Made by a program: the position numbers and the translations under genes. From the NCBI GenBank assembly GCA_030272585.1, contig BSYQ01000006.1, forward strand, positions 2,939,001-3,003,000: a DNA stretch of 64,000 nt, written 5' to 3'. This DNA is from Bryopsis sp. KO-2023 (Eukaryota; Chlorophyta; Ulvophyceae; Bryopsidales; Bryopsidaceae). Positions 38,082 to 50,300 of this stretch are shown here, piece after piece (position 1 is the stretch's first letter; every line of letters begins with the position of its first letter). The notes beneath the pieces were generated by a model that saw only the letters and a list, made by a program, of their open reading frames with translations, made no database searches and had not been told where the DNA came from.

Positions 38082-39503
38082 GTCATCCGTTTATTCTTTT
38101 TTTTTCTTTTTTTTTTTTCTTGTTGTCGTTCAGCGTTTTTTCAAACAGAAAAAGCTGAGGAAACAAATTGCACCCACCCACCCACCTTTCTTTTTTTTTT
38201 TTTTTTAACAAAAAGAAAAAAAAAGAGACAAAGAGAGAGAGAGAGACGTCTCTGTCTCTTCTCTCTCTCTTGGTTGTTTGTTTTTTATTGTTTATTTTTC
38301 TCTTCAAAGAAGCAGGCATGGCGTTGTTAGATCAGTTTGACCAAAAAAGAAAAAAAAGGAAAAAAATGAGCTAGCTTTTTTGTATTTTATTCTTATTATT
38401 GGGTACACATTATGGCACGGGGCATTATTTCGTTGCGGCTGAAAGGGTTTTCCATTGTTCGTGAGGTCGGGGGGTGTCGGGATTGAGTGGTTTAGTGTGC
38501 AAGAAAACGTGGGGAGATAAAATAGTCGAGGTGTGAAGCTGGGGGGAAAGGGGGGGTCAGGGAAAGGATGACAAGGTTTTCAATCATTGAGTGCACTTTG
38601 TTTATATGAAAACATTCTAGAATTGTAGTCACCGAACATGGAGTGAGGAATTGTATGTTGTCTGTGTTAAACTGGCATTTGTCAAGTCACTGTTTGGGTG
38701 GAATGGAAGGGATTGTTGCATTCTAGGGAGAAATATCTTGAACCTGTGGGCATCTGCACAACAGGGTGGGGTCGGAAGCCCAACAATTTACACTCTTGTT
38801 GCTTAAAACTTGTATGCAGTTTCGTTTTTTCTGACTTCCCAAGTGGAGAGCGATGTGCCCTTGCGTCTGAAACTTAGCAGACTTATCTGCAGAGTGTTTG
38901 TGATCAGTGCGTTTTTTATTCTTGCCCAACAAAAATGTGGAAAAAAATATGACTCCCCTCGGAGTGTTGGATTTTCAACCCTCAGAACCATGTTATCCAC
39001 AGCAATCTGCCTGCAGGAATCAAGGCGTGTGACCTTGATGGGCTGGGAGCTCTGCACCACAGCCATGGTTTGATACCGCTGAAGGGGATGTCGGCACCAG
39101 TTCAAACAGAGATCCCAGGCCTTCTGCCAGCGCTGCTGTGTTTTCTTTGCATTCCTTTGTGGAATTTCTCCCAATCCACATTTGTTCACTCTCTTTTCCA
39201 TTCCTCTACCGATCATCACAGCAAACATTGTTCTCAAACTGAGAAAAATGTTGGAGCTGGAATCCTCTGCATCATCCCCTTGAACCACTGTGCTGTCTAC
39301 ATTATTCCTTGACCTCACTATCCTGACATTCTGCGGCGTCTTTTCGTATGAAATGTGGACTCCATCTGGGTAAAGCGGACCTGCGATGGCCACCCAACTA
39401 CAAATTATGCCAACAAGCCCAATTAAACCCCCCGAGAACCGGTTTTGCCTGCATCATCTTTTGCCAATCCTCAGTCAATTCGCCTGACCCCTAACAAACT
39501 CCC
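38082..39503. other. Intergenic stretch left of the transposon, no gene seen
   Basis: Directly after the transporter stop come T- and A-rich runs and a (GA)/(CT) patch at 38235-38272. A 196-residue minus frame at 39393-38803 has no recognisable features and lies in ordinary composition, so I do not call it. Confidence 0.45.
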
Positions 39504-40171
39504 ATTGCCATCAGGGTTTGCTAGTAGATTGGCTAGTAGGCTGAAAATCTACTAACGTTTAACTAACTTTCTACTAACTACTAAGGCAACTTTAGTTAGT
39601 AGGCAAAATCCTGAGCCAGTAGGTATTAACATGGATATTTTCTATTAATACCTACTGACTAGTTACATAATTATATATATCAAAAAAGAAACTGGGCGAC
39701 AGTACTACACTGTCGCGACGTCATTCTCACGCTGGATGTGCGATATCGGAACTCAGCACAGTCGGTCATAAGGATATCTCAACCAGGGGTTGCTAGTAGA
39801 TTGGCTAGTAGGCTGAAAACACTACTAACGCCTACTAGCTACTAATTATGTAACTAGCCTATCCACTACTTTCCCCCACAACTTCAAGAGAAGTTGGCTT
39901 GGACGGCTTGGATGTGTGAGGTTGTGTGTCACGTGAGTGCCTTTGAGCGAAGCTTAACAAAATCAATAAAATGTGCATTCAAACATTGATTAGTACGTAG
40001 ATCGACCTACTAACTAGCTACTAACTAGGGCATGCTATTAATAGATACTATTAAGTAGGAAATTTCCCTACTAACGACTTTATTTAGTAGCCCTTCACCT
40101 CGTGCGAATTTTGACCTTCATTAGTTAGTAGATCGTTGCAAATTGATCTACTAGCAAACCCTGATTGCCAT
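39504..40171. mobile_element. Non-autonomous hAT-like DNA transposon (MITE)
   Basis: The element spans 39512-40163 (652 bp). It begins CAGGGTTTGCTAGTAGAT, and its last 18 bases are the exact reverse complement. It is flanked by an 8-bp direct repeat, ATTGCCAT, at 39504-39511 and 40164-40171. An 8-bp target duplication with CAGGG-type ends is the mark of the hAT superfamily. The inside is AT-rich and packed with GCTAGTAG and CTACTAACTA repeats on both strands, which look like subterminal transposase-binding motifs. There is no coding frame, so it depends on a transposase made elsewhere. Both ends and the duplication are perfect, so insertion is probably recent. Confidence 0.85.
39784..39832 (+). 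repeat. Internal copy of the transposon left end
   Basis: About 48 bases inside the element repeat its left terminus almost exactly (CAGGGGTTGCTAGTAGATT, then GGCTAGTAGGCTGAAAA and CTACTAACG). The copy has one extra G and lacks a G-to-T match in the end motif. It may be the remains of a nested insertion or an internal duplication. Confidence 0.75.
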
Positions 40172-41017
40172 CCTTATTTCCAACCACAACCTTGTACGTT
40201 GCAAAGGACCCGGAAAGCTGTGGTGGCAGCGCTGCTAGCGGTTCTGTAAGTTTGACTGGGCACTGGTTTTAGTGATGAATGGAAACTAGCCAGGTGGAGT
40301 GGTTTGACCATTCAGGAGTTTTTGATTTGTGTTTGGTTCTGTCTGCAAATTTACAGTTTCTGAGACTGAGTGAGAAAGACTTTGCGTGCATGTGTTTGAG
40401 AAGTGATTTTGGTTGGGTTTTTCTGACCTGTGGAAGGGGCTAATTCAGTTGGTTAGTTGCTGTGTAGTTTATACAGTGGGACAAACTGAAAGAAAAATGG
40501 GTTGTGGTATTTGAAGGGACTTTGGTTGGAATAGGGATCGGTACTTTTTACTGTAACAATGTGAATTCAACAGACCCAATCGTCCCAAGATCACAACCGC
40601 TGTGTGACGCCAATGGGAAAAACTAAAAGAAAAATGAACCCAAACGACATATCAGGAGATATTCCTGAGATATTTATTTTGAGGGAAGTCAGGCCACTTC
40701 CAATATTCGAGTATTGTCAAGGTTGGGAGGGGGGGGGGGCGATTTTTGACTGGCACATCCTTGCCTTGATTTTAATTTCAGGCTCACCCCCCCAAAACTC
40801 AGTATTGTAATTATCGACATTAGGACCTTCAAAAATCTAGTCTTGATTCAACTTTTAAAGGAAGTGAAAAGAGTTGAAAAGTGGTCCTCTGCATCCTCCA
40901 ACATTACATCTCCACCAATCCCCAACACACACACACACAAGCACCCGATGCCAGCTGACAAACCCAGAAAAGCGTTCAAAGGGCCCAATAACACACCCCC
41001 TGGTTTCGAAAAAAAAT
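40172..41017. other. Intergenic stretch right of the transposon, no gene seen
   Basis: The sequence is AT-rich with one G-run at 40729-40740. No coding frame or repeat was recognised before the eS1 stop codon. Confidence 0.45.
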
Positions 41018-44000
41018 CTAAGAGTCACCCCATTCCTTGGTACGGTCCTCACCACCTTCTTCTCCCTCGGCTTCGACCTCTTCTTCACCCTCAGGCCTGC
41101 ATCGCACATTCGATTCAAATTCCAGAGCTGGTGTGCTATTTTTTCCTAACAGCTATAAAAAGCATTTTGGAGAAATCAACTCCCATAAAATGCAGTGAAA
41201 TGTTTTTCGTTCACCACAAATTTTGAATGTCGAGGGTGGCCCCCCTCCCCGACAAAAAAAAGGGAAAAGTAAAAAAAGGGAAAAGTATATAGGAATCAAC
41301 GAAAAAAATTGACATATCATGTCTTAGCTTCTTTTTCCAATGTACTTCATTACACCAGGGCGCTGGTGCAAGAGAAAACAAAGGGGAAAAAAATTGCTGG
41401 CGCGCATTTTCAAGAATTTGATTAGTAATTTTCAAACTGTGGTAGAATTCCTTGGGCCAGAAAAGAAAGGGGCAGCCACCACCACCACCACCAGAATTTT
41501 CCAATGATCCGTTCACTCCCCACATATATCTGTGCATCCAGAGTGGGTGCAACAGCTTCTAGACAGCTTTGGAGATTTCCCATCGGCATAAATTTTTTCA
41601 AACGATTGCATTACCTGTCCATTTTCATTCCTGCCGATTCCTCAGCGTAATCGACATCACCGTGGACCTCCATCAATTTGGTCAAATCGAACTTTGGAGA
41701 ACGAGTGATTTTGGCCTTATGGATGAAACAAGACTGGATTGGGTAGATTCCTGCGAAAACAAAGAATTACACAATGAAGAAGGGTGAGTAAATAGTTTTT
41801 GGTATGATCACACTTTTTTTGTAAAAAGCGGGTATTCTTCACGTCCCAAAATGTTAACAAAACCTTGAGCTGATTTCTGTTTTCTTGTTAGAATTAAATT
41901 ATAAAAAAAAACAAAAAGAAAAAAAACAAACTTTTTGCCCCCATTGACTTGGGTGGATGGGAAGGACGAGCGAAAGAAATCGAAATTTGGATTGTCCACA
42001 CAGGCAAATATATCATGGACAAGCTTGGGCTGTGCAAAAAATATAGCTGGTGATTGAAGTGTCATTACACCAGTAATAACATTTTGCAAGTAAAGATAGC
42101 ATTAAGGTTTCCATGCCTCCTCTTTGGTTTAAAAAAAAATACAACTATATATTTATATTTTTTTTCAATGTGTGTGTGTGTGTGAGTCAGTTAAGAAAAA
42201 CAACACACAGCTTTATAACCCAAACGGGGCTACGAAACAGGCAATAAAATAACGATAAAACACACACGAACACACACGGATACGATTAATTTAGTCCGGC
42301 AGAGGTTGCTTGTTTTCAACAGTGCAAAGTCCTTGCGTGTGTATGTTTATTTCAAAAAAAAAAAAACGCGTGTGTATGTTTATTTCAAAAAAAAACAACA
42401 ACAGTGTAGCGTACCCTTGCAGGCCTTCTCGATAATTCCTCCGATGGATTCTGGGATGAATTTATCCACCAACTGCTTCAAATCGCAGGAGGAAGCCTCG
42501 GTGGTGATGACCTCCACCATTTTCTTTCGGATGGCACGAATCTGGGAGGACTGCGCGTAGCAAGTCTTCCTGATCTGCTCTGGATCCTTCTTGGTGAACC
42601 CGATGCAGAACAACCGGAGTCCATATCCGTCGGTGGTTTTTACCTCCACCACTGCCTCAATCAGGGACTGCCACTTTCGCACCAACCAGCGGAGCTTATC
42701 GGTGGTGAATTTCATGCTCTGTTTTTTTTTTTTGTTTTTTTTATTGTTCGATCGCACACCACAACAGATTTGAAAAACCGGAAAGAAAAAAAAAGAACAA
42801 GGATGTTGACATAGACAAGAAAAATAAAGGTGAATTTGCAGCACATTTTGTGCAGCCTTTTCCCCCCTTCAGGAGGGGCAGTTTTCGGATGTGTTGAAAA
42901 TCCAACATTTTTTCATTACCTGTTTCCAAGCTGGAAAACAGACAACTATTTTCCAAAACTGGTGAAGGTGTAAACGCCAAACAAACAAACAAGAAAAGGA
43001 CACCCCTTCATTGTATAGAAATTTTCTAGCAGATCCTGATCCAAGCCACATCTCCATGTTTCCCCAAACTTGGCAAAAAAGGTGTTTTCTTTTGTCTCTG
43101 GGCAAAAAAAGTTTGACAGGAAAACGTAACACAACATCATTTTCTGAACAGGGGGGGACTTACATGGAACTGCGTGAGACAGAACTTCCCTTGGATATCC
43201 TCAACCTTCAGCTTGATCTTCCTGAAAGCCCTATCCTCATCCTAATCCAGCAAAAATAACATAGTCGAATATATATTAACAAAAAAACACCAGTGAGTTT
43301 TTTTTAACACTATTGACTCATGATGAAAAACATCTGAAAACAAAAACAACCGTTTCCTTTTTCTTGACAGAGGTCCAATCCAGGGTTAGTGGAAAGGGGA
43401 ATAATAATATATATCTCTCTATATATATATTTATGTATCTTCTTCCCCTGTTATCTGCTCTATTTTCCAGAGCAAAATATTGGGCACTATTTAGCACTTT
43501 CCGCTCCAGTTACTGCTAAAACATAACCAAAGCCCCACAGAGTTTTGTTTTTGGAGTGTTTTCTTTCTGCAAAATCAAGGGGCGGTAGGAAATGCTACCT
43601 CTTGCAAGTCTCCCAACGAGACTTCGAAAACTCGACCCTTCAGCCCTTCGGATGCAAGCTGCAACGAGAAGACAGCATTGGAACATTAGAAAATGTACAT
43701 GGCACAGACAAATAAACCCCATTGGACAGCTCAGTTGCACGTCTCAATTTCCCCACCAATTTCCCAAACCAAGAAACAGACGGCAGAAGCCAGGTCTGGT
43801 ACAAAAAGAGAAGGAAAAATAAACAGACCCCCTCCCCCCCCCCAGCAATGACGAAAAAGATTTTTCGTCTTTTCTTGTGGAAAATCAGACCGGCGAAAAG
43901 CTTTGGAGGATGATTTGCCACCGATCAAAGTGCATGCACAATCAGCAAGCAATCAAAAACCGCTCTCCAGTCCCTAAAAAATGCTCAAAAAAAAAAGTGC

Positions 44001-44581
44001 AGTAAGAAAAGAAAAGAAAAACTTTCTTTCTTTTCTTTTCTCTCTCTTTTTTTTTTTGGCTTCAGCTCACCTTGGTACCCTGCGACTTCGTCACCAAAGT
44101 CTTTCCAATTTGACGCTTTGTGAACATGGATGGGGCCTTGACGTCATACCACTCCTTCTTGGTGAAAGGGTCCACCCTGGACGCGCGATTCCAACGATCA
44201 GCGACACATCATCTCAAGAAAAAAATATAGACCTCGAACAACAACAACAAAGAAGGAAAAAAAAAAGTCTCCTCTCTCTGCGACTTGTAAAATTTCTCAA
44301 CCGTCCGATGAGGGATGAGGGTCGAGAGCATTGTCGTAACCACCAAAAAAAAACCCAAATAAAAGGCTTCACTTTTTCTGGGTAGAAAACACAACAACAA
44401 CGAACAAATACAAGGAGTCGATACACAGCGCGCTGAGAAAGAAAGACTGCACAAACAAATTCACCCAATAGAGAGAAAACAGAAGAAAACAAAAAAGGAA
44501 AGAAAAGAAAAACATCACTCACGCCTTCTTCTTGCTCCCCTTCTTCCCCTTCGACAGGCGCTTGTTTTTCCCGACAGCCAT
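41018..44581 (-). CDS. RPS3A: 40S ribosomal protein eS1 (RPS3a)
   Basis: Seven exons (44581-44523, 44176-44071, 43658-43599, 43241-43164, 42718-42415, 41750-41615, 41096-41018) encode 273 residues in phase. The protein matches eS1 from end to end: [15 protein letters not shown] at the start, [83 protein letters not shown] and the acidic tail. eS1 is part of the small-subunit platform near the mRNA exit and contacts initiation factors. Length is close to the usual 260-265 residues, with a slightly longer acidic C-terminus ([14 protein letters not shown]). Introns are many for a ribosomal protein gene, as in most plants and algae. Confidence 0.95.
42328..42394 (+). repeat. About 33-bp tandem duplication in an eS1 intron
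   Basis: The motif GCGTGTGTATGTTTATTTCA followed by an A run appears twice in a row just downstream of the fifth eS1 exon. Confidence 0.8.
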
Positions 44582-45607
44582 CTTTCCAAATCCGCTCCTG
44601 CCTTAAACGGCTCGCTGCCCAAACCCGATCCTTACGGCCCCGTCCGAAGACGTCCTTCACACCCAAAGCTTAAGAAAAGGAAAGTGGATGTTGGCGGCGT
44701 TCGTTTTGGAACTAATTCCGGCAAGTGTAGTCTTCCAAAGGCGATCCGTCACGCTGCGTCATCCCAGCCAGTTGCTCGCATGGATCCGCCCCCTTCCCGT
44801 CAGTCAATCGAGCCCCTCGCGATGTCGATTTCAAAAGTTTTTAAATTGAGAAACGGTAAAAGAACAGAATTGGGGTGCATGATTCCAGCGGGAAAAAAAA
44901 AACGTCGTTGGGTGTGTTCTTGGACGATTTTCAGCGCGTTCGCTGGTCGAGAAGGTTGTAAAGGGAGGATATGGATGAGTCGGAGTATGGATCATTGTCA
45001 TGGGGAGGGAAAAGGTTCATGGTGCGAATGAAAGTGGAAGACGTCGAGCGCTTGTAGGTCCGATATTCGTGCTTGAGTGAAAACACAGCACCATCTTGAA
45101 GTTTTTCTTGGGAATTGAGTCGGTCTGGAACAGTGAATGACGCTTGGGAAATCGGGGAATCATCTGTTGCCATTTCTGATTTTATTTGTTTATTTATTTA
45201 TTCATTTTTTGCTTCTTGAATTGTTGGAGAAGATTGGTCCCTCTTAACATGATCTCTTCTTCTTTTCTGGCGAGTTGCAGAGAACTTCTTTTGACGGACT
45301 TCGGAGGAATGCTGTGGGTGGCATCATTCCTGTTGGCAGACGTGCTTGACATGCTGGTAGGGCCATCACAGGACCAATCAAGCAATCTTGGCATCCAGTT
45401 TGTCTCATTTGTTGAGTGTGGTGGTCGTGCCAGTCCCTGAAAAAAAGAAAAGGAAACCCACAGCAAAAAACCTCAAAAACTGACATTCTCGAGAGGAAGC
45501 CGCTCTGTTTCATCTTTTCAAATAGATTAAAAGTGAAAAAATAAAATGGATCGATTCAAAGAATGGGCATGTGGGGCAAAGAAAAGAATTATTAAAAAAA
45601 AAAATAG
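44582..45607. other. Gap between eS1 and the RGG protein gene, with two possible minus-strand exons
   Basis: Two minus frames look somewhat protein-like. One, 45173-44931, starts MATDDSPISQASFTV and has 80 residues. The other, about 45438-45194, begins after a good TTTTTTTCAG acceptor and ends EEEIMLRGTNLLQQF plus a basic tail and stop. I could not join them in phase or find a first exon, and no family is recognised. The eS1 promoter must lie in the first few hundred bases. I leave both uncalled. Confidence 0.35.
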
Positions 45608-46793
45608 ATGGCAGAATCTAAGGGGGGAAAGGGTCAATTCTGTCAGGAAGATTTGAGGCCGGATCTCTCCACACTACTAACCTGGCTCAGAAAGACATGC
45701 CGTGAAGGAAAGCTCTGCATGATCGATGGTATTGCTTGTTTTTGTTTTTTTGCTTTTATCTTCGGAAAACAAAAAATAACCTGGAGCGAGATTGTTGAAA
45801 AAGGGACTGTATTCTTTTATTCAAATTTTCACTGGCACAAGTGCAAACCCTACCAACAACTGGTTTGGGGTGCAAATACATTTCTCAACATCAAAGCGTA
45901 TGCAACTATACATATAGGCTGATGTGTATAATGTATCTATGAGATGGATCTCACTTTACTGGACTTACTCAGACACAGAAATTTCGCTGCAAGCCAGGGT
46001 GACGCTTGGAGCTGGAGTGGAAGTTTCTATGAGGTGGGTGTTTTCTTCGCAAACTTTCTGAGTGTTTTCTTTTCAAACTATTGGATATGGAGCTGTAATG
46101 AGGTCAAACTTCCGTTGCGGAGGGAAGTGAAATTTTCAGAACACATACAATTACGTTAAATCATGTGCGGTAGTTTTTTTTTGTTGCTTAGGTTGCCTCC
46201 GAAAGGAGGACTGACTCCTGTTTCCGCGACAGACATGCAGAAGTTCAACTCAGGTAGGAGGGGTGTGGCCAAAAAGGAAAAAAAAAAAAACGCACAAAGA
46301 AAAGGGGAAGTTTTGCAGCAATGACAGGTGTTGGGGTCCTCATGGATTTGCTTGAATTTCAACTTTTTTTTGCTTTTTACACACAAGTCACGAATGTCCA
46401 TCGATTGCATGTCCTTTCATTACCGAGTCCTGCATTTTCATTCCAAGGTTTGTTCCTCTTGCCTTAGAGATCGCATTTGCGTTGTTGGAGAAAGTGAATC
46501 CCCCCCCAGCCAATGTCGAGCCATGCCCAGTAACCATGTCGGCAAGAATCGGTCAGCAGTCTGACCCAGGAGGAGGGTCCACCCCTCCTCAGAAGCGATC
46601 CCGAGTGGATGATGGAGCCTCCGGCAATGAAACGCTGGCCAGTGATACAGCAGGGGGAGCCCCCGGATCTTCTCCGACTGCCAACATTGGGCAAGTGAAA
46701 GTGGTGAGTGGGAGGAGAGGAGGGCGTGGCCGAGGTCGAGGCAGAGGGAGGACCGGAGGAAAAGGGGCAATGAAAATTGGGCGGGGAAAATGA
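45608..46793 (+). CDS. Small protein with C-terminal RGG/RG tail, function unknown
   Basis: Four exons (45608-45728, 45973-46033, 46192-46253, 46468-46793) encode 189 residues with matching phases 1, 2, 1. The N-terminal half seems folded. It holds a helix (LSTLLTWLRKTC), a short strand pair around TEISLQARVTLGAGVEVSMR, and a helix EIAFALLEKVNP. After residue 105 the chain is Ser/Gly/Pro-rich with a basic KRSRVDD patch resembling a nuclear localisation signal. It ends in GRRGGRGRGRGRGRTGGKG, a classical RNA-binding and arginine-methylation tail. I do not recognise the folded part. A nuclear RNA-associated role is inferred from the tail only. The start at 45608 is the first in-frame ATG, and an upstream exon cannot be ruled out. 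Confidence 0.65.
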
Positions 46794-47349
46794 GTATGTG
46801 TGTGCTTGTGTTGGTGGGATGTCGGTGAGTCGAAGGTAGCTTGTGATTCTACTTTGTTGCAAGGATGGGGTTGGAAGGTGGTCGGCTGCTGGGGGTTGTA
46901 ACTTGTGTAAAGTGTGTATAATGGTTTCTTGGTTGGCCGAAGGGTCGATTGAACTGATCTGATTGAGCATCCCCTCCCCACCGATCGGCACAGAACGCCA
47001 CTGGCGGCCGACTCCAGCAAAACTAGTTAGAAGTGACTGGAGAAAGACGCCGTCCAAAGCCTCCAACGAAAGTTAGAACCGCAGGGCTGCCATTCTGCCC
47101 TGGGAGCGTTTGTCCGAGTGAGTGCTGTTGGACTGGCGCTTCACCCAACCGACTTTGACTTTCAAAAAAAAGGCGAAGATGATAAGATCCGATATATTCG
47201 TCAGTCATGGGTGCTTTTCAAGTCACCATCACAACTGACAATATTCTCCCTTCCACTCCCGTCGATCCACTCCCTCGGCGCTTGTTCGTTGGTTATTTTG
47301 CTATTCCCTGGGAGACGCACCCCGTTAGGCGTCGACTGTGACCTTCAGG
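46794..47349. other. Space upstream of the branching enzyme
   Basis: This stretch contains the 3' UTR of the RGG protein and the presumed promoter and 5' UTR of the branching enzyme. A 200-residue minus frame crosses it but is the antisense of the RGG exon. No motif stands out. Confidence 0.45.
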
Positions 47350-50300
47350 ATGTCTCAACAGCTTGCGCTCGGTGGGGGCCTTGTCGGCGTTGCCACCCCT
47401 TCGCGGACCAGATTCTTGCGCGCACAGAGCAGCAAATGGAGCCGGGTTCAAGGTGAAAAAGCTGCGTGTTTTTTTTCGCGAACGTGCGACCGAAATGCTA
47501 CGCGCGCCATCTTTTGTGCGGGTCCTCCCATCGGCGTCGAGAAGATGTTTTCGTTGAAGGGCAAGCGCATTTCGCTCTCGTCGTTTCAGGGAACGTTTCT
47601 AGATTCGCAGCGCGATTTGTCGGAGGCAGAAGCGGCTTCGTTTCTTTTTGGCTCCTTTGGACTCGCGGATCTTTTGTTTTATGCCCACTTCGTTTGGTGT
47701 GTTTTTCTGCAGTTCGTTGACTGATTTTCTGTTCCCACCAAAAAAAAACGTAAACTGAAACAGGACGCCGTGTTTTCCCTGGTCGCTTGAGCGCTGCGCC
47801 CGCTGATGGCGATGGGAATCCTTCTCGTCTTGATCTTCTCGAGAAAGAAAACGAATTGATGAAAAATGCGCTTGGCGCATCCCGTACGACCCCCGAGGAA
47901 GCGTGGTCCCCCGCGCTGGCGCCGGTAGAGGGCGGATACGAAGACATGTTAGGGCCATTGACGCCTATCCCCCAGCACAACGGAACCGAGGTCTTCAAAT
48001 GGGATGATACCCTGTGGAGTCACGAAAACCACTTCAAGGTTGGGCTCCTTCTCAAAGAAAAATCCTGTTTTTATTAATTTTTTAAGAAGGGGTGTGTGCT
48101 TTTCCTCCCTCCTTTTCCCAAAACTTTAAAAAGCTTTGATTAGTGCTGTTTACTTTTTTCTTGGCTTTGATTTATGGGATTTTTGATCGGGAGCGATATA
48201 TATCAATTGGGCCCATATTGGTGCCTTTTACTTACGTTTTTAGTAACTTTTTTTATTTGGGGGGGGGGGGTCTTTTTTTTATAGTATCGATGGGAGGTTT
48301 TCAAGAACATCAGAAGAGCGATCGATGACAATGAGGGGGGCATGGAGAATTTCACTGCAGGTAGGGCAGGGGAGATATTCACATGGGTCGGTTTTTATAT
48401 TTTTATATTTTTTTCTTATTTTTTTCCTTTTTTATTGGGTGTAGTAGATGTTTTGTTTGTTGCTCTGCTTTGCAACATAATCAATTTTTGGGATGGTTTT
48501 TGTCATTTTTGGTGTCATCTTTATGCGAGTATTGTTGTGCTTCTGAGGACTGTGGGGCATATACACCGTCTTTTTTTTGTAAGGAAAAATATATCCTGCC
48601 CCCGAAATTCTTCCGCAACATTACCTCAATTCACCCCTCCCCCCTTTTTTTTCATCCTTTGCAGTTTTTAAAGTGGGATAACTGAAGAAATTATTGTGTC
48701 AGGAGGAAAAAATGCGCAGTACACCACCAAAAATATATAGAAAGCAACAAATAAAAAGAAAAAAATGTTGATTTTCCGCTTTCGACAGGGTACAGAAAGT
48801 ATGGATTCAATCGTGGAACCCGTGAAGGTAAAAGGGGAATCTGGTACAGAGAGTGGGCTCCAGCTGCAAAGGTCAGGATTCCAACAAGTTTTCAACCACC
48901 TCGTTTGCTAACCAAACTTTAATCAACGGAATCATCAAGTTTTTGCAGGGTTTTTTTTTTCCACGTTCGCTTTGTTTTTATTTTCATTTTTGGGTAGGAC
49001 AGATTTAAATCTTGTGTGTGTTTGCGTCTGCAGGCCTTGTGCTTGGTCGGTGTGTTCAACAATTGGTCGCCTCAGGATGCCCACTGGGCTTTCAAGGACG
49101 AGTTTGGTATCTGGGAGCTGTTTCTTCCCGATAACCAAGATGGCAGTTCTGCGATTCCACACAGGTCCGTGGTTTATATCCCTTGTGAATGTCACATGGG
49201 GTGGCACTAACTGGTTGCAAAAGTTGGAAAAAAAATAAATTCGAGAAAAGGAGCCTAAACTGCATCATCTTGTGGCTATCTGATCAGTTTCCAAAGGCAC
49301 TGCCAGAAACTGGCCCACAGCTGTACGTTTTTTCTGCATTTAGAAAATCTTGGGGGGTGTCGGAGTGTACTTACATATGTATATAAAGAAGAGAAAAGAA
49401 GGAATCGATCGAAACACTGAAACCAGCATCGTATGTGTGTGTGTGTGTTTGTGTGAAAAGGTCCAAGATCAAAGTGAGGCTTGAAACCGATGCTGGGCAG
49501 TGGGTCGAGCGAATTCCTGCATGGATCAAGTGGGCTACGCAAGAATGGGACGAAATCCAATACAACGGTGTGTACTGGGAGCCCGAGAGCGTTGGGCGAC
49601 CCGGTGAAATCGATCCAGACAAGGCCTACACCTTTGCATATCCAAGGCCCAAAAGGTACGATTCTCGCTCATTGCTTACGTCCTTTTCTGTTCGAATCTT
49701 ACGTCCTTTTCTGTTCGAAGCTTGGGCCGTTGTTTACCCATCCACTTGTGGAGTTTTGGTAGGGTGGTTATGTGGAATGACTGAAGAAAAAAAAGTGGGG
49801 GAAATCTTACGAGTTTGGTTGACTGGGGTGTGTGTGTGCAATTTTTTTCAGGCCAGAAAACCTTCGAATTTATGAATGCCACGTCGGTATGTCGAGCAAG
49901 GAGCCCAAGGTCAACAGTTATCTGGAATTCAAGGAAGAGATGCTGCCAAGAATCCGTAAATTGGGTTACAATTGCATCCAGATCATGGCCATTCAAGAGC
50001 ACGCTTACTACGGCAGTTTCGGATATCACGTCACCAATTTTTTTGCGGTAGGGAAATAAATCGTCTGAATTTTTGGTTCTTTTTTGAAGAGATGCTTTCA
50101 GATTTTGGAAAAAGGGGGGGGGGGGGAGGGTTGTGGAAAGCACTTCGACAGCAACAAAGTTGAAAATCAAATTTTAATTATTTATTTATTTAATAATAAT
50201 AATTTTTTTTTTTGGGGGGGGGTGGACATTTAAAAAATATGAAAAATAGCCTAGTGATGATTTGGTTTCACCCAATTTCTCTCTTAATTTGAACTTTTTT

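Noticed and set aside
38803-39393. A 196-codon minus-strand open frame next to the transposon
   Set aside because: No motif, no splice support and composition like the surrounding noncoding DNA.
46464-47066. A 200-codon minus-strand open frame
   Set aside because: It is the reverse of the RGG protein's last exon; the Pro/Ser-rich sequence simply mirrors the RGG repeats.
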